Positions 7,389-14,489 of a stretch of DNA of 64,000 bases are shown piece after piece. Source of the stretch: Microbacterium testaceum (GTDB taxonomy: Bacteria > Actinomycetota > Actinomycetes > Actinomycetales > Microbacteriaceae); NCBI RefSeq assembly GCF_003075375.1, contig NZ_QDFT01000002.1, forward strand, positions 1 to 64,000, given 5' to 3'. The notes beneath the pieces are model-generated. The model was not told the DNA's origin and searched no databases. It saw only the letters and a program-made list of their open reading frames with translations. Both the position numbers and the translations under genes were made by a program. Within the stretch, counting starts at the first letter, position 1. The number at the start of each line of letters is the position of its first letter.

Positions 7389-8545
7389 GCACCCACGACG
7401 CCGCCCGCGGCTTCGACAGCCTCGCCGTCCACGCCGGCCAGGCGCCCGACGAGACCACCGGCGCGGTCATCCCGCCGATCCACGTCTCGACGACGTACGC
7501 GCAGGACGGCATCGGAGGTCTGCGCGGCGGGTACGAGTACGGGCGCAGCGGCAACCCCACCCGCACGGCGCTCGAGACCCAGATCGCGGCCCTCGAGGGC
7601 GGGGCACGCGCCCTGTCGTTCGCCTCGGGCCTCGCGGGCGAGGACGCCCTGCTGCGCGCGGCCCTCGTCCCGGGCGACGAGGTCCTGCTCGGAAACGACG
7701 TCTACGGCGGCACCTATCGCCTGCTGGCTCGGGTGCTCGGCCCGTGGGGTGTGAAGCTGCGGGTGGTCGACATGAGCGATCTGGATGCCGTGGCATCCGC
7801 TATCCAGGAGCGCGCGCCGAAGATGGTCTGGGTCGAGACGCCCAGCAACCCGATGCTGCGCATCACCGACATCGAGGGTCTCGCCCGCCTCGGCCACGCG
7901 GCCGGTGCCCTGGTGGTCGTCGACAACACCTTCGCGTCGCCGGCCCTGCAGCGTCCGCTCTCGCTGGGTGCCGACGTGGTCGTGCACTCCGCGACCAAGT
8001 ACCTGGGCGGCCACAGCGACGTCGTCGGGGGCGCGCTCGCGTTCGCCGACGCCGGCTTGGCCGAGAAGGTGCAGTTTCTGCAGTTCGCCGCGGGCGCGGT
8101 GTCGGGTCCGTTCGACGCGTACCTGACCACGCGCGGCATCAAGACCCTCGCGGTCCGCATGCAGCGGCACAGTTCGAACGCGCAGGCGGTGGCCGAGCAC
8201 CTGCTCGCGCACGACCGCGTGGCGACGGTGTACTACCCGGGACTGCCCTCGCACCCCGGTCACGAGCTGGCCGCGCGGCAGATGAGAGGCTTCGGCGGCA
8301 TCGTCTCTCTCGAGCTCGCCGACGCCGCAGCCGCCCGCCGCTTCGCGGAGTCGACCCGCCTGTTCACGCTCGCGGAGTCGCTCGGCGGTGTGGAGTCCCT
8401 GGTGAACTACCCGGATGCCATGACCCACGCCTCGGTGCGCGGGACCGAGCTGGCGGTTCCCGAGACGATCGTGCGCCTGTCGGTGGGCATCGAGTCGGTC
8501 GAGGATCTCGTCGCCGACGTCGATCAGGCGCTCGCCGCGCTCTGA
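7385..8545 (+). CDS. metB: cystathionine gamma-synthase/gamma-lyase family PLP enzyme
   Basis: A 386-residue member of the Cys/Met metabolism PLP family. The PLP lysine sits in [16 protein letters not shown] (about residues 197-212); [13 protein letters not shown] near the N-terminus binds the phosphate of the neighbouring subunit; [17 protein letters not shown] is the usual substrate-site segment. With cbs in the same operon, gamma-lyase action to cysteine is as plausible as gamma-synthase. ATG at 7385 overlaps the cbs stop. The last 33 bases (8513-8545, encoding [10 protein letters not shown] and the stop) are repeated twice downstream at 8838-8870 and 9004-9036. Confidence 0.9.
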   Translation: MSTHDAARGFDSLAVHAGQAPDETTGAVIPPIHVSTTYAQDGIGGLRGGYEYGRSGNPTRTALETQIAALEGGARALSFASGLAGEDALLRAALVPGDEVLLGNDVYGGTYRLLARVLGPWGVKLRVVDMSDLDAVASAIQERAPKMVWVETPSNPMLRITDIEGLARLGHAAGALVVVDNTFASPALQRPLSLGADVVVHSATKYLGGHSDVVGGALAFADAGLAEKVQFLQFAAGAVSGPFDAYLTTRGIKTLAVRMQRHSSNAQAVAEHLLAHDRVATVYYPGLPSHPGHELAARQMRGFGGIVSLELADAAAARRFAESTRLFTLAESLGGVESLVNYPDAMTHASVRGTELAVPETIVRLSVGIESVEDLVADVDQALAAL

Positions 8546-8648
8546 CCGCGGGGCGCCGTCGTCGGCCGTCGACGTCGGGGCGCCGCGTCGACGGCATCTG
8601 TATGCCGTCGTCGGCCGTCGAGGTCGGGGCGCCGCGTCGACGGCATCC

Positions 8649-8711
8649 ATAAACGCTCTTCCTGCCGAGGAACGCGGCAGCGCGGCGTGTTTCGGCACGG
8701 AGAGCGTTTAT
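8649..8711. repeat. family A palindrome, copy 1 (63 bp, solo)
   Basis: Nearly perfect inverted repeat with ends ATAAACGCTCT ... AGAGCGTTTAT and inner arms TGCCGA ... TCGGCA. Same length and core bases as the palindromes around the nuclease-like gene at 40853-41812, so it belongs to that family although no such gene is near. Confidence 0.9.
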
Positions 8712-8740
8712 CAAGGTGTCCCGGCGCCGTGCGCCCAGCG

Positions 8741-8838
8741 CACGGCACCGGACACACGGCACCGGACACACGGCACCGGACACACGGCACCGGACACACG
8801 GCACCGGACACACGGCACCGGACGCACGGCACCGGACG
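8741..8838. repeat. 14-bp tandem repeat, about 7 copies
   Basis: The unit cacggcaccggaca repeats head to tail with almost no change; the last copies vary at one base (gacg for gaca). It lies between palindrome copy 1 and the first duplicated metB tail. There are no spacers between units, so it is not a CRISPR. Confidence 0.95.
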
Positions 8839-8870
8839 CCGACGTCGACCAGGTGCTCGCCGCGCACTGA
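8838..8870 (+). repeat. duplicated 3' tail of metB, copy 1
   Basis: Thirty-three bases matching 8513-8545 with few changes, still in frame as ADVDQVLAAH and a TGA. Twenty-eight bp further lies palindrome copy 2. Confidence 0.88.
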
Positions 8871-8898
8871 TCGCCGGGGTGCCGCGTCAACGGCATCC

Positions 8899-8961
8899 AT
8901 AAACGCTCTTCCTGCCGAGGAACGCGGCAGCGCGGCGTGTTTCGGCACGGAGAGCGTTTAT
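8899..8961. repeat. family A palindrome, copy 2 (63 bp, solo)
   Basis: Identical over its length to copy 1 at 8649-8711. It begins 28 bp after the duplicated metB tail, in the same arrangement as copy 3. Confidence 0.9.
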
Positions 8962-9003
8962 CGAGGCGTGCCAGCGCCCAGCGCCCGGCGCCGGGCGCCC
9001 GGC

Positions 9004-9036
9004 GCCGATGTCGACCAGGCGCTTGCCGCGCTCTGA
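9004..9036 (+). repeat. duplicated 3' tail of metB, copy 2
   Basis: Again matches 8513-8545 ([13 protein letters not shown]) with a few silent differences, and again is followed after 28 bp by a palindrome. Confidence 0.88.
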
Positions 9037-9064
9037 CCGGCGGGGCGACGCGTCAACGTCGCCC

Positions 9065-9127
9065 ATAAACGCTGTTCGTGCCGAGGAACGCGGCAGCGCG
9101 GCGTGTTTCGGCACGGAGAGCGTTTAT
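9065..9127. repeat. family A palindrome, copy 3 (63 bp, solo)
   Basis: Ends ATAAACGCTGT ... AGAGCGTTTAT; differs from copies 1 and 2 at only a few bases in the left arm. Confidence 0.9.
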
Positions 9128-9287
9128 CGAGCTGTCCTGGCGCACGGCGCGGGGCGCCCGGCGCCGGAGCTCAGCCCCAGGCGCTGGCGCCCAGCGTCCG
9201 ACGCCCGGCGCCCGACGCCCGGCGCCCGACGCCCAGCGCTCACCGCCCGACGCCCGGCGCCCAGCGCCGGACGCCCGGCGGCGGAGC

Positions 9288-9923
9288 TCAGCGCTCGGCG
9301 CGGGCCAGGTTCTGCGTCAGCTCGTCGGCGTTCTGACGGACGACGTACGCGGGCTGGTCGCGCTCGACGCGCCAGCTCTCGGACAGGGGTCCGACGTTGA
9401 CGGTGTCGAAACCGAACTCGTCGTAGATGCGCGTCACGAGGGCGACGGCCTCGTCGGTGTCCGCCGAGGTGGCGAGGGCGCGTCGGTTCTCGCTGCCGGC
9501 GGGGGCGCCGTCGGTCAGGATGTCCGCGGCGGGGATGTGGTTGAACGCCTTGACGACGACCGAGTCGGGCAGGCGCTGCTGCAGCATCTCGGAGGTGGTC
9601 GTCTTCTTCTCGTCGAGCTCGGCGATGCGGCCGTCGCGCTCGAAGTAGTAGTTGTTCGTGTCGAGCACGGTCTTGCCGGCGAGCGGGGCGACGGGGAGGT
9701 CGTCGATGGCCTTCAGCGGCACCGTCACGACGACGATCTCTCCGGCTTCGGCCGCTTCCTGAGCGGTCGCGGCGCGAGCGCGCGACCCGACCTCGGCGAC
9801 CAGGTCGCTCAGGGTCTCGGGGCCGCGGGAGTTCGCGATCACGACGTCGTAGCCGTTCTGCGCGAAGCCCTTCGCGAGGGCCGAGCCGATGTTTCCTGCT
9901 CCGATGATTCCTACGGTTGTCAT
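9288..9923 (-). CDS. NADPH-dependent F420 reductase-like / NAD(P)-binding oxidoreductase
   Basis: A 211-residue protein beginning MTTVGIIGAGNIGSALAKG, the Rossmann motif of the F420-dependent NADP oxidoreductase-like family (pfam03807). NSRGPETL follows the second strand and marks NADP preference. Later segments VVTVPLKAIDDLP, DTNNYYFERDG and VVKAFNHIPAADIL are typical of the small YdeN/NpdG-like bacterial proteins of this family. ATG at 9923 is used because homologous proteins begin at MxxVGIIG. It has a strong promoter at 9992-10020 with repeated TAACTA sites, which suggests regulated expression. Physiological substrate unknown. Confidence 0.85.
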   Translation of the reverse strand: MTTVGIIGAGNIGSALAKGFAQNGYDVVIANSRGPETLSDLVAEVGSRARAATAQEAAEAGEIVVVTVPLKAIDDLPVAPLAGKTVLDTNNYYFERDGRIAELDEKKTTTSEMLQQRLPDSVVVKAFNHIPAADILTDGAPAGSENRRALATSADTDEAVALVTRIYDEFGFDTVNVGPLSESWRVERDQPAYVVRQNADELTQNLARAER

Positions 9924-9991
9924 GAGCGACCGGAACCGCGGCGGCGGGGCGACTATTCCCGGGAGCGCTACCAAGAGTTCATCGGTCTAAA

Positions 9992-10020
9992 TAGTTAGCA
10001 GTTCTAGTTATCAGTGTCAA
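9992..10020 (-). promoter_or_regulatory. consensus promoter with direct-repeat operator for the NADP reductase gene
   Basis: On the reverse strand TTGACA (10015-10020), 17-bp spacer, TAACTA (9992-9997). The spacer also holds TAACTA, giving two copies of the hexamer 13 bp apart, a plausible operator for a redox-type (HxlR or MarR) repressor. The region is strikingly AT-rich for this genome. The leader to the ATG would be about 60 nt. Confidence 0.7.
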
Positions 10021-10067
10021 CCGGTCCCGGGCGAGGGGGAGGGGTGCTTATCGTTTCTTCTGTCGCA

Positions 10068-10127
10068 CCCTCACGCGAGTGGTCGCAGTCCGGTGTTCGG
10101 GTCACCGTCCTGCTTGACCTGTGAGGG
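10068..10127 (+). ncRNA. candidate structured RNA element upstream of the TSUP gene
   Basis: The sequence folds as one long interrupted hairpin: CCCTCAC (10068-10074) pairs with GTGAGGG (10121-10127), GTC with GAC, GCAG with CTGC and CGGTG with CACCG around a TTCGGGT loop. It is followed within 4 nt by a strong intrinsic terminator. This looks like a cis-regulatory leader or a small RNA. It does not match any riboswitch consensus I know, and it might instead be one more solo palindrome. Confidence 0.4.
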
Positions 10128-10130
10128 CGA

Positions 10131-10180
10131 CGGCCCCCGGTGGACGCGGCTTCGGACCACCGGGGGCCGCTTTCTTTTCT
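10131..10180 (+). terminator. intrinsic terminator or attenuator ahead of the TSUP gene
   Basis: Stem CGGCCCCCGGTGG / CCACCGGGGGCCG, then CTTTCTTTTCT. No plus-strand gene ends nearby, so it must terminate a leader or a small RNA. Ten bases of its left arm (10136-10145) are exactly complementary to 10206-10215 (gtccaccggg), so an alternative pairing exists before the gene start. Confidence 0.75.
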
Positions 10181-10266
10181 CCGGGCGTCTGTCGTGACGC
10201 CCGACGTCCACCGGGTGGGAGACTGGTCTGTCGGCCGCCCCCGCCCGGCCGCTATCAGAGGACACC

Positions 10267-11064
10267 ATGACGACCGACACCCGCCCGCCCCGCACCGCCC
10301 GGCTGTACCTGGTCTGCGTGGGCGTCGGATTGCTCGCCGGCCTGATGTCGGGACTGTTCGGCGTCGGCGGCGGCACCGTGATCGTGCCGCTGCTGGTGCT
10401 GCTGCTGGGCTTCGATCAGCGACTCGCGGCCGGCACTTCGCTCGCGGCGATCGTGCCCACGGCATCCGTCGGCGTCGTCACCTACGCCATCGACGGTCAC
10501 GTCGCGTGGATCCCCGCCCTGATCCTCGCCGCCGGCGCGGTCGGCGGCGCGCAGATCGGGACCTGGCTGCTGCCCAAGCTCTCGCAGACGGCGTTGCGAT
10601 GGGCCTTCGTGACGTTCCTGCTGGCGGTCATCGTGAGCCTGTACTTCGTCATCCCCTCGCGGGACGCCGCCCTCGAACTGACCTGGCTCACCGGCCCGGG
10701 CCTCGCGCTGCTCGGCGTCGTCACCGGCATCCTCGCGGGGCTGCTCGGGGTGGGCGGGGGGATCGTCGTCGTTCCGGCCCTCCTGCTGCTCTTCGGCACC
10801 AGCGACCTCGTCGCCAAGGGCACCTCGCTGCTGATGATGATCCCGACCGCCGTGTCCGGGACCGTGGGAAACCTGCGGCGCTCCAACGTCGACCTTCGCG
10901 CCGCGCTGTGCGTCGGCGTCGCCGCGTGCGCCACGACCGCGGTGGGGGCGCAGATCGCGAAGGCGGTGGATCCGTTCGTGGCCAACGTGCTGTTCTCGAT
11001 CTTCCTCGTCTTCATCGCCACGCAGATCGCCGTCAAGGCCGTGCGCGGTCGGCACCAGCGCTGA
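10267..11064 (+). CDS. sulfite exporter TauE/SafE (TSUP) family membrane protein
   Basis: A 265-residue integral membrane protein with two homologous halves, each containing the family glycine-rich signature: GLMSGLFGVGGGTVIVPLLVLLLGF (N-terminal half) and GILAGLLGVGGGIVVVPALLLLFG (C-terminal half). Roughly eight hydrophobic segments are visible. TSUP proteins move small organic or sulfur anions such as sulfite and sulfoacetate. GAGGA precedes ATG at 10267. The upstream structured leader with a terminator suggests transcription attenuation. The signal is unknown, though sulfur status would fit the family. Confidence 0.9.
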   Translation: MTTDTRPPRTARLYLVCVGVGLLAGLMSGLFGVGGGTVIVPLLVLLLGFDQRLAAGTSLAAIVPTASVGVVTYAIDGHVAWIPALILAAGAVGGAQIGTWLLPKLSQTALRWAFVTFLLAVIVSLYFVIPSRDAALELTWLTGPGLALLGVVTGILAGLLGVGGGIVVVPALLLLFGTSDLVAKGTSLLMMIPTAVSGTVGNLRRSNVDLRAALCVGVAACATTAVGAQIAKAVDPFVANVLFSIFLVFIATQIAVKAVRGRHQR

Positions 11065-11148
11065 GCGACGGTTCTCGCGGGCCGCGCCCTCCCGCGCCGG
11101 CATTCCGCGAGCCGGGGCGCGACACCGCGCCCTCGGTAGACTGAGCCG

Positions 11149-11598
11149 GTGCCCGTGAATCCTGAACTCGTCGGTCGTGCCTTCGCGCCGACCGCGCCGT
11201 ACCTGGTCGGCCGGGAGAAGGTGCGCGAGTTCGCCCGCGCGGTCTTCGCCGACGCCCCCCAGCACACCGACCCCGAGGCCGCCCGCGCGCTCGGGTACGC
11301 CGACGTCGTGGCTCCGCCCACGTTCGCGATGGTCGTGCAGGACCTCACGCTGCAGCAGCTGCTCGGCGACCCCGACTCCGGCATCGAGTTGTCCCGCCTG
11401 GTGCACGCCGAACAGCGATTCCGCTACAGCCGCCCCATCGTCGCGGGCGACGAGCTGGTTGCGACGCTGTCGGTTACCGGCATCCGTTCCATGGGCGGCA
11501 ACGCCATGATCACCAGCGAAGCCGAGATCGTGGATGCCGACGGCGCCCACGTCGTCACGACCACGAGCGTCCTGCTCGCGGGGGAGGCCGGAGCATGA
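11149..11598 (+). CDS. MaoC-like dehydratase N-terminal domain protein (HadA-type)
   Basis: A 149-residue hot-dog fold protein of the FAS1-like dehydratase/HadA family: VGREKVREFARAVFADAP, then VVAPPTFAMVVQDLTLQQLL and HAEQRFRYSRPIVAGDELVATLSV. Such subunits lack the catalytic Asp-His and pair with a HadB partner, which is the next gene, overlapping by ATGA. Together they would dehydrate 3-hydroxyacyl-ACP. GTG at 11149 is also the predicted transcription start: TAGACT at 11137-11142 lies 6 bases before it, so the mRNA is probably leaderless. Confidence 0.85.
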   Translation: MPVNPELVGRAFAPTAPYLVGREKVREFARAVFADAPQHTDPEAARALGYADVVAPPTFAMVVQDLTLQQLLGDPDSGIELSRLVHAEQRFRYSRPIVAGDELVATLSVTGIRSMGGNAMITSEAEIVDADGAHVVTTTSVLLAGEAGA

Positions 11599-11999
11599 GC
11601 GCGTTCACCGTCGGCGAGGTCATCGCCGAGCGTTCCGTCCACCTCACGCGCGAATCCCTCGTGCGCTACGCCGGGGCCTCGGGCGACTTCAACCCGATCC
11701 ACTACCGCGACGACGTCGCCGCCGCCGTCGGGCTGCCGGGCGTCCTCGCGCACGGCATGCTCACCATGGGCATCGCCGTCGGCGCACTCGGCGAGGCCCT
11801 GGGCGACTCCGGCCGGATCCTCGAGTACGGCGTCCGCTTCACGCGTCCCGTCGTGGTCGATCCCGAGACCGGGGCCGACCTGCACGTGAGCGCCAAGGTC
11901 GGCGCCGTCGACGACGAGACCGCCCGCATCGACCTCACCGTGACGTTCGCCGAGACCACCGTGCTCGGCAAGGCGCAGGTGCGGGTGCGGGTGCGCTGA
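11595..11999 (+). CDS. MaoC family (R)-specific dehydratase/hydratase (HadB-type)
   Basis: A 134-residue MaoC hot-dog protein with the hydratase 2 signature YAGASGDFNPIHYRDDVA, where the Asp and His of the D-F-N-P-I-H segment form the active site, followed by GVLAHGMLTMG. This is the catalytic partner of the preceding HadA-type subunit (ATGA overlap). Its stop overlaps the murB start (TGATG), so lipid and cell-wall genes are translationally coupled, as is common in Actinobacteria. Confidence 0.9.
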   Translation: MSAFTVGEVIAERSVHLTRESLVRYAGASGDFNPIHYRDDVAAAVGLPGVLAHGMLTMGIAVGALGEALGDSGRILEYGVRFTRPVVVDPETGADLHVSAKVGAVDDETARIDLTVTFAETTVLGKAQVRVRVR

Positions 12000-13135
12000 T
12001 GCCCGAGGTCGATGCCGTCCCGCTCGCGCGGCTGACGACGCTGCGCACCGGCGGTCAGCCCGCCCGCCTCATCGAGGCGACGACGACCGACGAACTGGTC
12101 GCCGCCGTCCGCGAAGTCTGGGCCGAGGGCGGCGCGTGGTTCGTGCTGGGCGGGGGATCGAACCTCTTCGTGGGCGACGAGCCGTTCGACGGCACCGTCA
12201 TCCGCGTGCGGACCACCGGCATCGACGAACTCCCCGGTTCGCGGCCCGACACCGTCCGGCTGCGCGTGCAGGCCGGCCACGACTGGGACGCCTTCGTCGC
12301 CGAGACCGTCGCGCGCGGCTACGCCGGCGTCGAGGCCATGTCCGGCATCCCGGGCACCGTGGGCGCGGCTCCCGTGCAGAACGTGGGCGCTTACGGACAG
12401 GAGGTCGTGCAGACGCTCGTCGAGGTCGAGCTGCTCGACGAGTCGACGGGCGAGGTCTCGACGGTCCCCGCCGCCGAGCTGGGTCTGGGCTTTCGCACCT
12501 CGGTCTTCAAGCACCACTACGGCTCGGTTCCCGAGCGTCCTGCGGTGATCCTGTCGGCGACGTTCGAGCTCGAACGCGTCGGCGACGACGCGCGTCCGAT
12601 CGCCGGTGCGCAGCTGCGCGGAGCTCTCGGACTGGATGCCGACGAGGCGGTGTCGCTGCGCTGGATCCGCGACCATGTGCTCGCGACCCGCGCGCGCAAG
12701 GGCATGGTGCTCGACGCCGAGGACCCCGACACCTGGAGCGCGGGGTCGTTCTTCCAGAACGCGATCGTGTCGGAGTCCTTCGCCCGCACCCTTCCCGAGG
12801 CGTGCCCGAAGTGGCCGATGGCGCCCGAGATCGATCCGGTGACCGTCATCCCGCTCGCCGCGTTCGACGGCATCCTGCCCCCGCCCCCGGTCGAGCGGCG
12901 CGAGGTCAAGGTGAGCGCGGCGTGGCTCATCGAGAACGCCGGGCTGTCGCGCGGGTTCCGCTTTCCCCGCTCGCGCGCCGGGCTGTCGACCAAGCACACC
13001 CTCGCGTTGACGAACCGCGGTGAGGCGACCGCCGCCGAGATCGCGCAGCTCGCCCGCTTCGTGCAGCAGCGGGTGCAGGCCGAGTTCGGTCTGCTGCTGC
13101 AGCCCGAGCCCGTCCTGGTCAACGTCGAGCTGTAG
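11999..13135 (+). CDS. murB: UDP-N-acetylmuramate dehydrogenase
   Basis: A 378-residue FAD enzyme that reduces UDP-GlcNAc-enolpyruvate to UDP-MurNAc in the cytoplasm. LTTLRTGGQPARLIEATT opens the FAD domain, WFVLGGGSNLFVGDEPFDGTVI is the flavin pyrophosphate site, GYAGVEAMSGIPGTVGAAPVQNVGAYGQEV holds the conserved Arg/Tyr-Gly region, SAGSFFQNAIV carries the catalytic Ser in type I MurB, and AAWLIENAGLSRGFR plus STKHTLALTNRGEATAAEI end the substrate domain. Start is the ATG in TGATG shared with the hadB stop. Last gene of the hadA-hadB-murB operon. Confidence 0.95.
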   Translation: MPEVDAVPLARLTTLRTGGQPARLIEATTTDELVAAVREVWAEGGAWFVLGGGSNLFVGDEPFDGTVIRVRTTGIDELPGSRPDTVRLRVQAGHDWDAFVAETVARGYAGVEAMSGIPGTVGAAPVQNVGAYGQEVVQTLVEVELLDESTGEVSTVPAAELGLGFRTSVFKHHYGSVPERPAVILSATFELERVGDDARPIAGAQLRGALGLDADEAVSLRWIRDHVLATRARKGMVLDAEDPDTWSAGSFFQNAIVSESFARTLPEACPKWPMAPEIDPVTVIPLAAFDGILPPPPVERREVKVSAAWLIENAGLSRGFRFPRSRAGLSTKHTLALTNRGEATAAEIAQLARFVQQRVQAEFGLLLQPEPVLVNVEL

Positions 13136-13147
13136 GCGCGCCCCCGG

Positions 13148-13203
13148 CCGCGCGAGTCGCCGGGATTTGCCGTCAGTGCGAAACGTTCCGGCGACTCGCG
13201 CGG
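13148..13203. repeat. 56-bp palindrome between convergent murB and aminotransferase genes
   Basis: Perfect 16-bp arms CCGCGCGAGTCGCCGG / CCGGCGACTCGCGCGG around a 24-base loop. It could be a bidirectional terminator, yet the loop is long and there is no U-run. Its size is like that of the palindrome families elsewhere in this window, so it may be a solo dispersed element. Confidence 0.8.
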
Positions 13204-13210
13204 GGGAGGG

Positions 13211-14410
13211 TCAGGAGAACAGGCGCTGGAGGCGCTGTACACCCTCGAGGAGCTGGTCGTCACCGAGGGCGTACGACAGGCGCAGGTAGCCGCTCGGGCC
13301 GAAGGCCTCGCCGGGGACCACGGCGACCTCGGCCTGCTGGAGGATGAGGTCGGCCAGCTCGAGCGAGGTCGTCGGGGTGACGCCACCCCACTCGCGGCCC
13401 AGCAGGCCCTGCACGTCGGGGTAGACGTAGAACGCGCCGAGCGGGTTGGGCACCTCGACGCCGTCGATCTTCGACAGCTCCGACACGATCAGCTGGCGGC
13501 GGCGGTCGAAGGCGAGGCGGAACTGCTCGGCTTCGTCCTGCGGGCCGTTCAGCGCGGCCGCGGCGGCGATCTGCGCGACGTTGTTGACGTTGCTCGACAG
13601 GTGCGACTGCAGGTTGCCGGCGAGCTTCATGGCATCCGCGGGTCCCACCATCCAGCCCACGCGCCAGCCGGTCATGGCGTAGGTCTTCGCGACGCCGTTG
13701 ACGAGGATCGTCTGCGCCGCGAGCTCGGGCACGGCCTCGACGATCGACACGGCGCCGACGCCCTCGTAGGTCAGGTTCTGGTAGATCTCGTCGGTCACGA
13801 CCCAGATGCCGTGCTCGAGCGCCCAGCGACCGATCTCAGCCGTCTCTTCGGGGGTGTACACCGAGCCCGTGGGGTTGGACGGCGACACGAACACCAGCAC
13901 GGTGGTCTTGTCGGTGCGGGCGGCTTCGAGCTGGGCGACGGTGACCTTGTAGTCCTGGTCGGCGCCGGCGAACACCTCGACGGGCGTGCCGTCGGCGAGG
14001 GCGATGGCCTCGGGGTAGGTGGTCCAGTAGGGGGCGGGCAGCAGCACCTCGTCGCCGGGGTTCACCACCGTCTGGAACGCCTGGTACACGCTCTGCTTGC
14101 CGCCGTTGGTCACGATGACCTGCGAGGGCGACACCTCGAGGCCCGAGTCGCGCAGCGTCTTCGCGGCGATCGCCTCGCGCAGCACGGGCAGGCCCGCGGC
14201 GGGGGTGTAGCGGTAGTTCTTGGGGTCCTGCAGCGCCTTCGCCGCCTCGTCCACGATGAAGGACGGCGTCGCGAAGTCGGGCTCGCCGGCGGCGTACGAG
14301 ATGACGGGACGGCCGGCGGCCTGGAGGGCCTTGGCCTTGGCGTCGACTTTGAGGGTCGCGGACTCGGCGATGGCGGACAGCTTGCGGGAGAGCGGAGCAC
14401 GGGAGGTCAC
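13211..14410 (-). CDS. pyridoxal phosphate-dependent aminotransferase, AspC/class I
   Basis: A 399-residue fold-type I aminotransferase. [17 protein letters not shown] is the usual N-terminal substrate segment, [15 protein letters not shown] binds the cofactor phosphate, [14 protein letters not shown] holds the conserved Asn-Pro, [12 protein letters not shown] contacts the pyridine ring, and the Schiff-base lysine is in [33 protein letters not shown] carries the arginine that binds the substrate carboxylate. Best fit is aspartate or broad-range aminotransferase of the AspAT Ib group. Single gene, convergent with murB. Confidence 0.9.
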   Translation of the reverse strand: MTSRAPLSRKLSAIAESATLKVDAKAKALQAAGRPVISYAAGEPDFATPSFIVDEAAKALQDPKNYRYTPAAGLPVLREAIAAKTLRDSGLEVSPSQVIVTNGGKQSVYQAFQTVVNPGDEVLLPAPYWTTYPEAIALADGTPVEVFAGADQDYKVTVAQLEAARTDKTTVLVFVSPSNPTGSVYTPEETAEIGRWALEHGIWVVTDEIYQNLTYEGVGAVSIVEAVPELAAQTILVNGVAKTYAMTGWRVGWMVGPADAMKLAGNLQSHLSSNVNNVAQIAAAAALNGPQDEAEQFRLAFDRRRQLIVSELSKIDGVEVPNPLGAFYVYPDVQGLLGREWGGVTPTTSLELADLILQQAEVAVVPGEAFGPSGYLRLSYALGDDQLLEGVQRLQRLFS

Positions 14411-14489
14411 GGGACCGAGCCTAGTATTTCCGCCCTCACGGGCCGAGGGTCGTGACGACTCCGAAACACGGCTCCACTAACGTGGCCGG

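Larger units (their letters stand above)
8546..9287. other. 742-bp gene-free repeat region between metB and the NADP reductase
   Basis: No credible gene. It holds two ~45-bp direct repeats (about 8554-8598 and 8603-8647, gccgtcgtcggccgtcga...), three copies of a 63-bp palindrome, a 14-bp tandem array, two copies of the metB 3' tail, and a GCGCCC-type low-complexity stretch (about 9150-9287). Long open frames crossing it are repeat artefacts. Confidence 0.85.

Noticed and set aside
8741-8838. Possible CRISPR array
   Set aside because: The 14-bp units are directly adjacent with no variable spacers and no cas genes are present; it is a simple tandem repeat.
8560-9290. Several long open frames (Arg/His/Pro-rich) in the repeat region after metB
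   Set aside because: They arise from repeats and palindromes in GC-rich DNA, have biased composition and no homology; the metB tail copies explain the in-frame stretches.
13148-13203. Ordinary intrinsic terminator
   Set aside because: Perfect arms but a 24-base loop and no U-run; reported instead as a palindrome of uncertain role.
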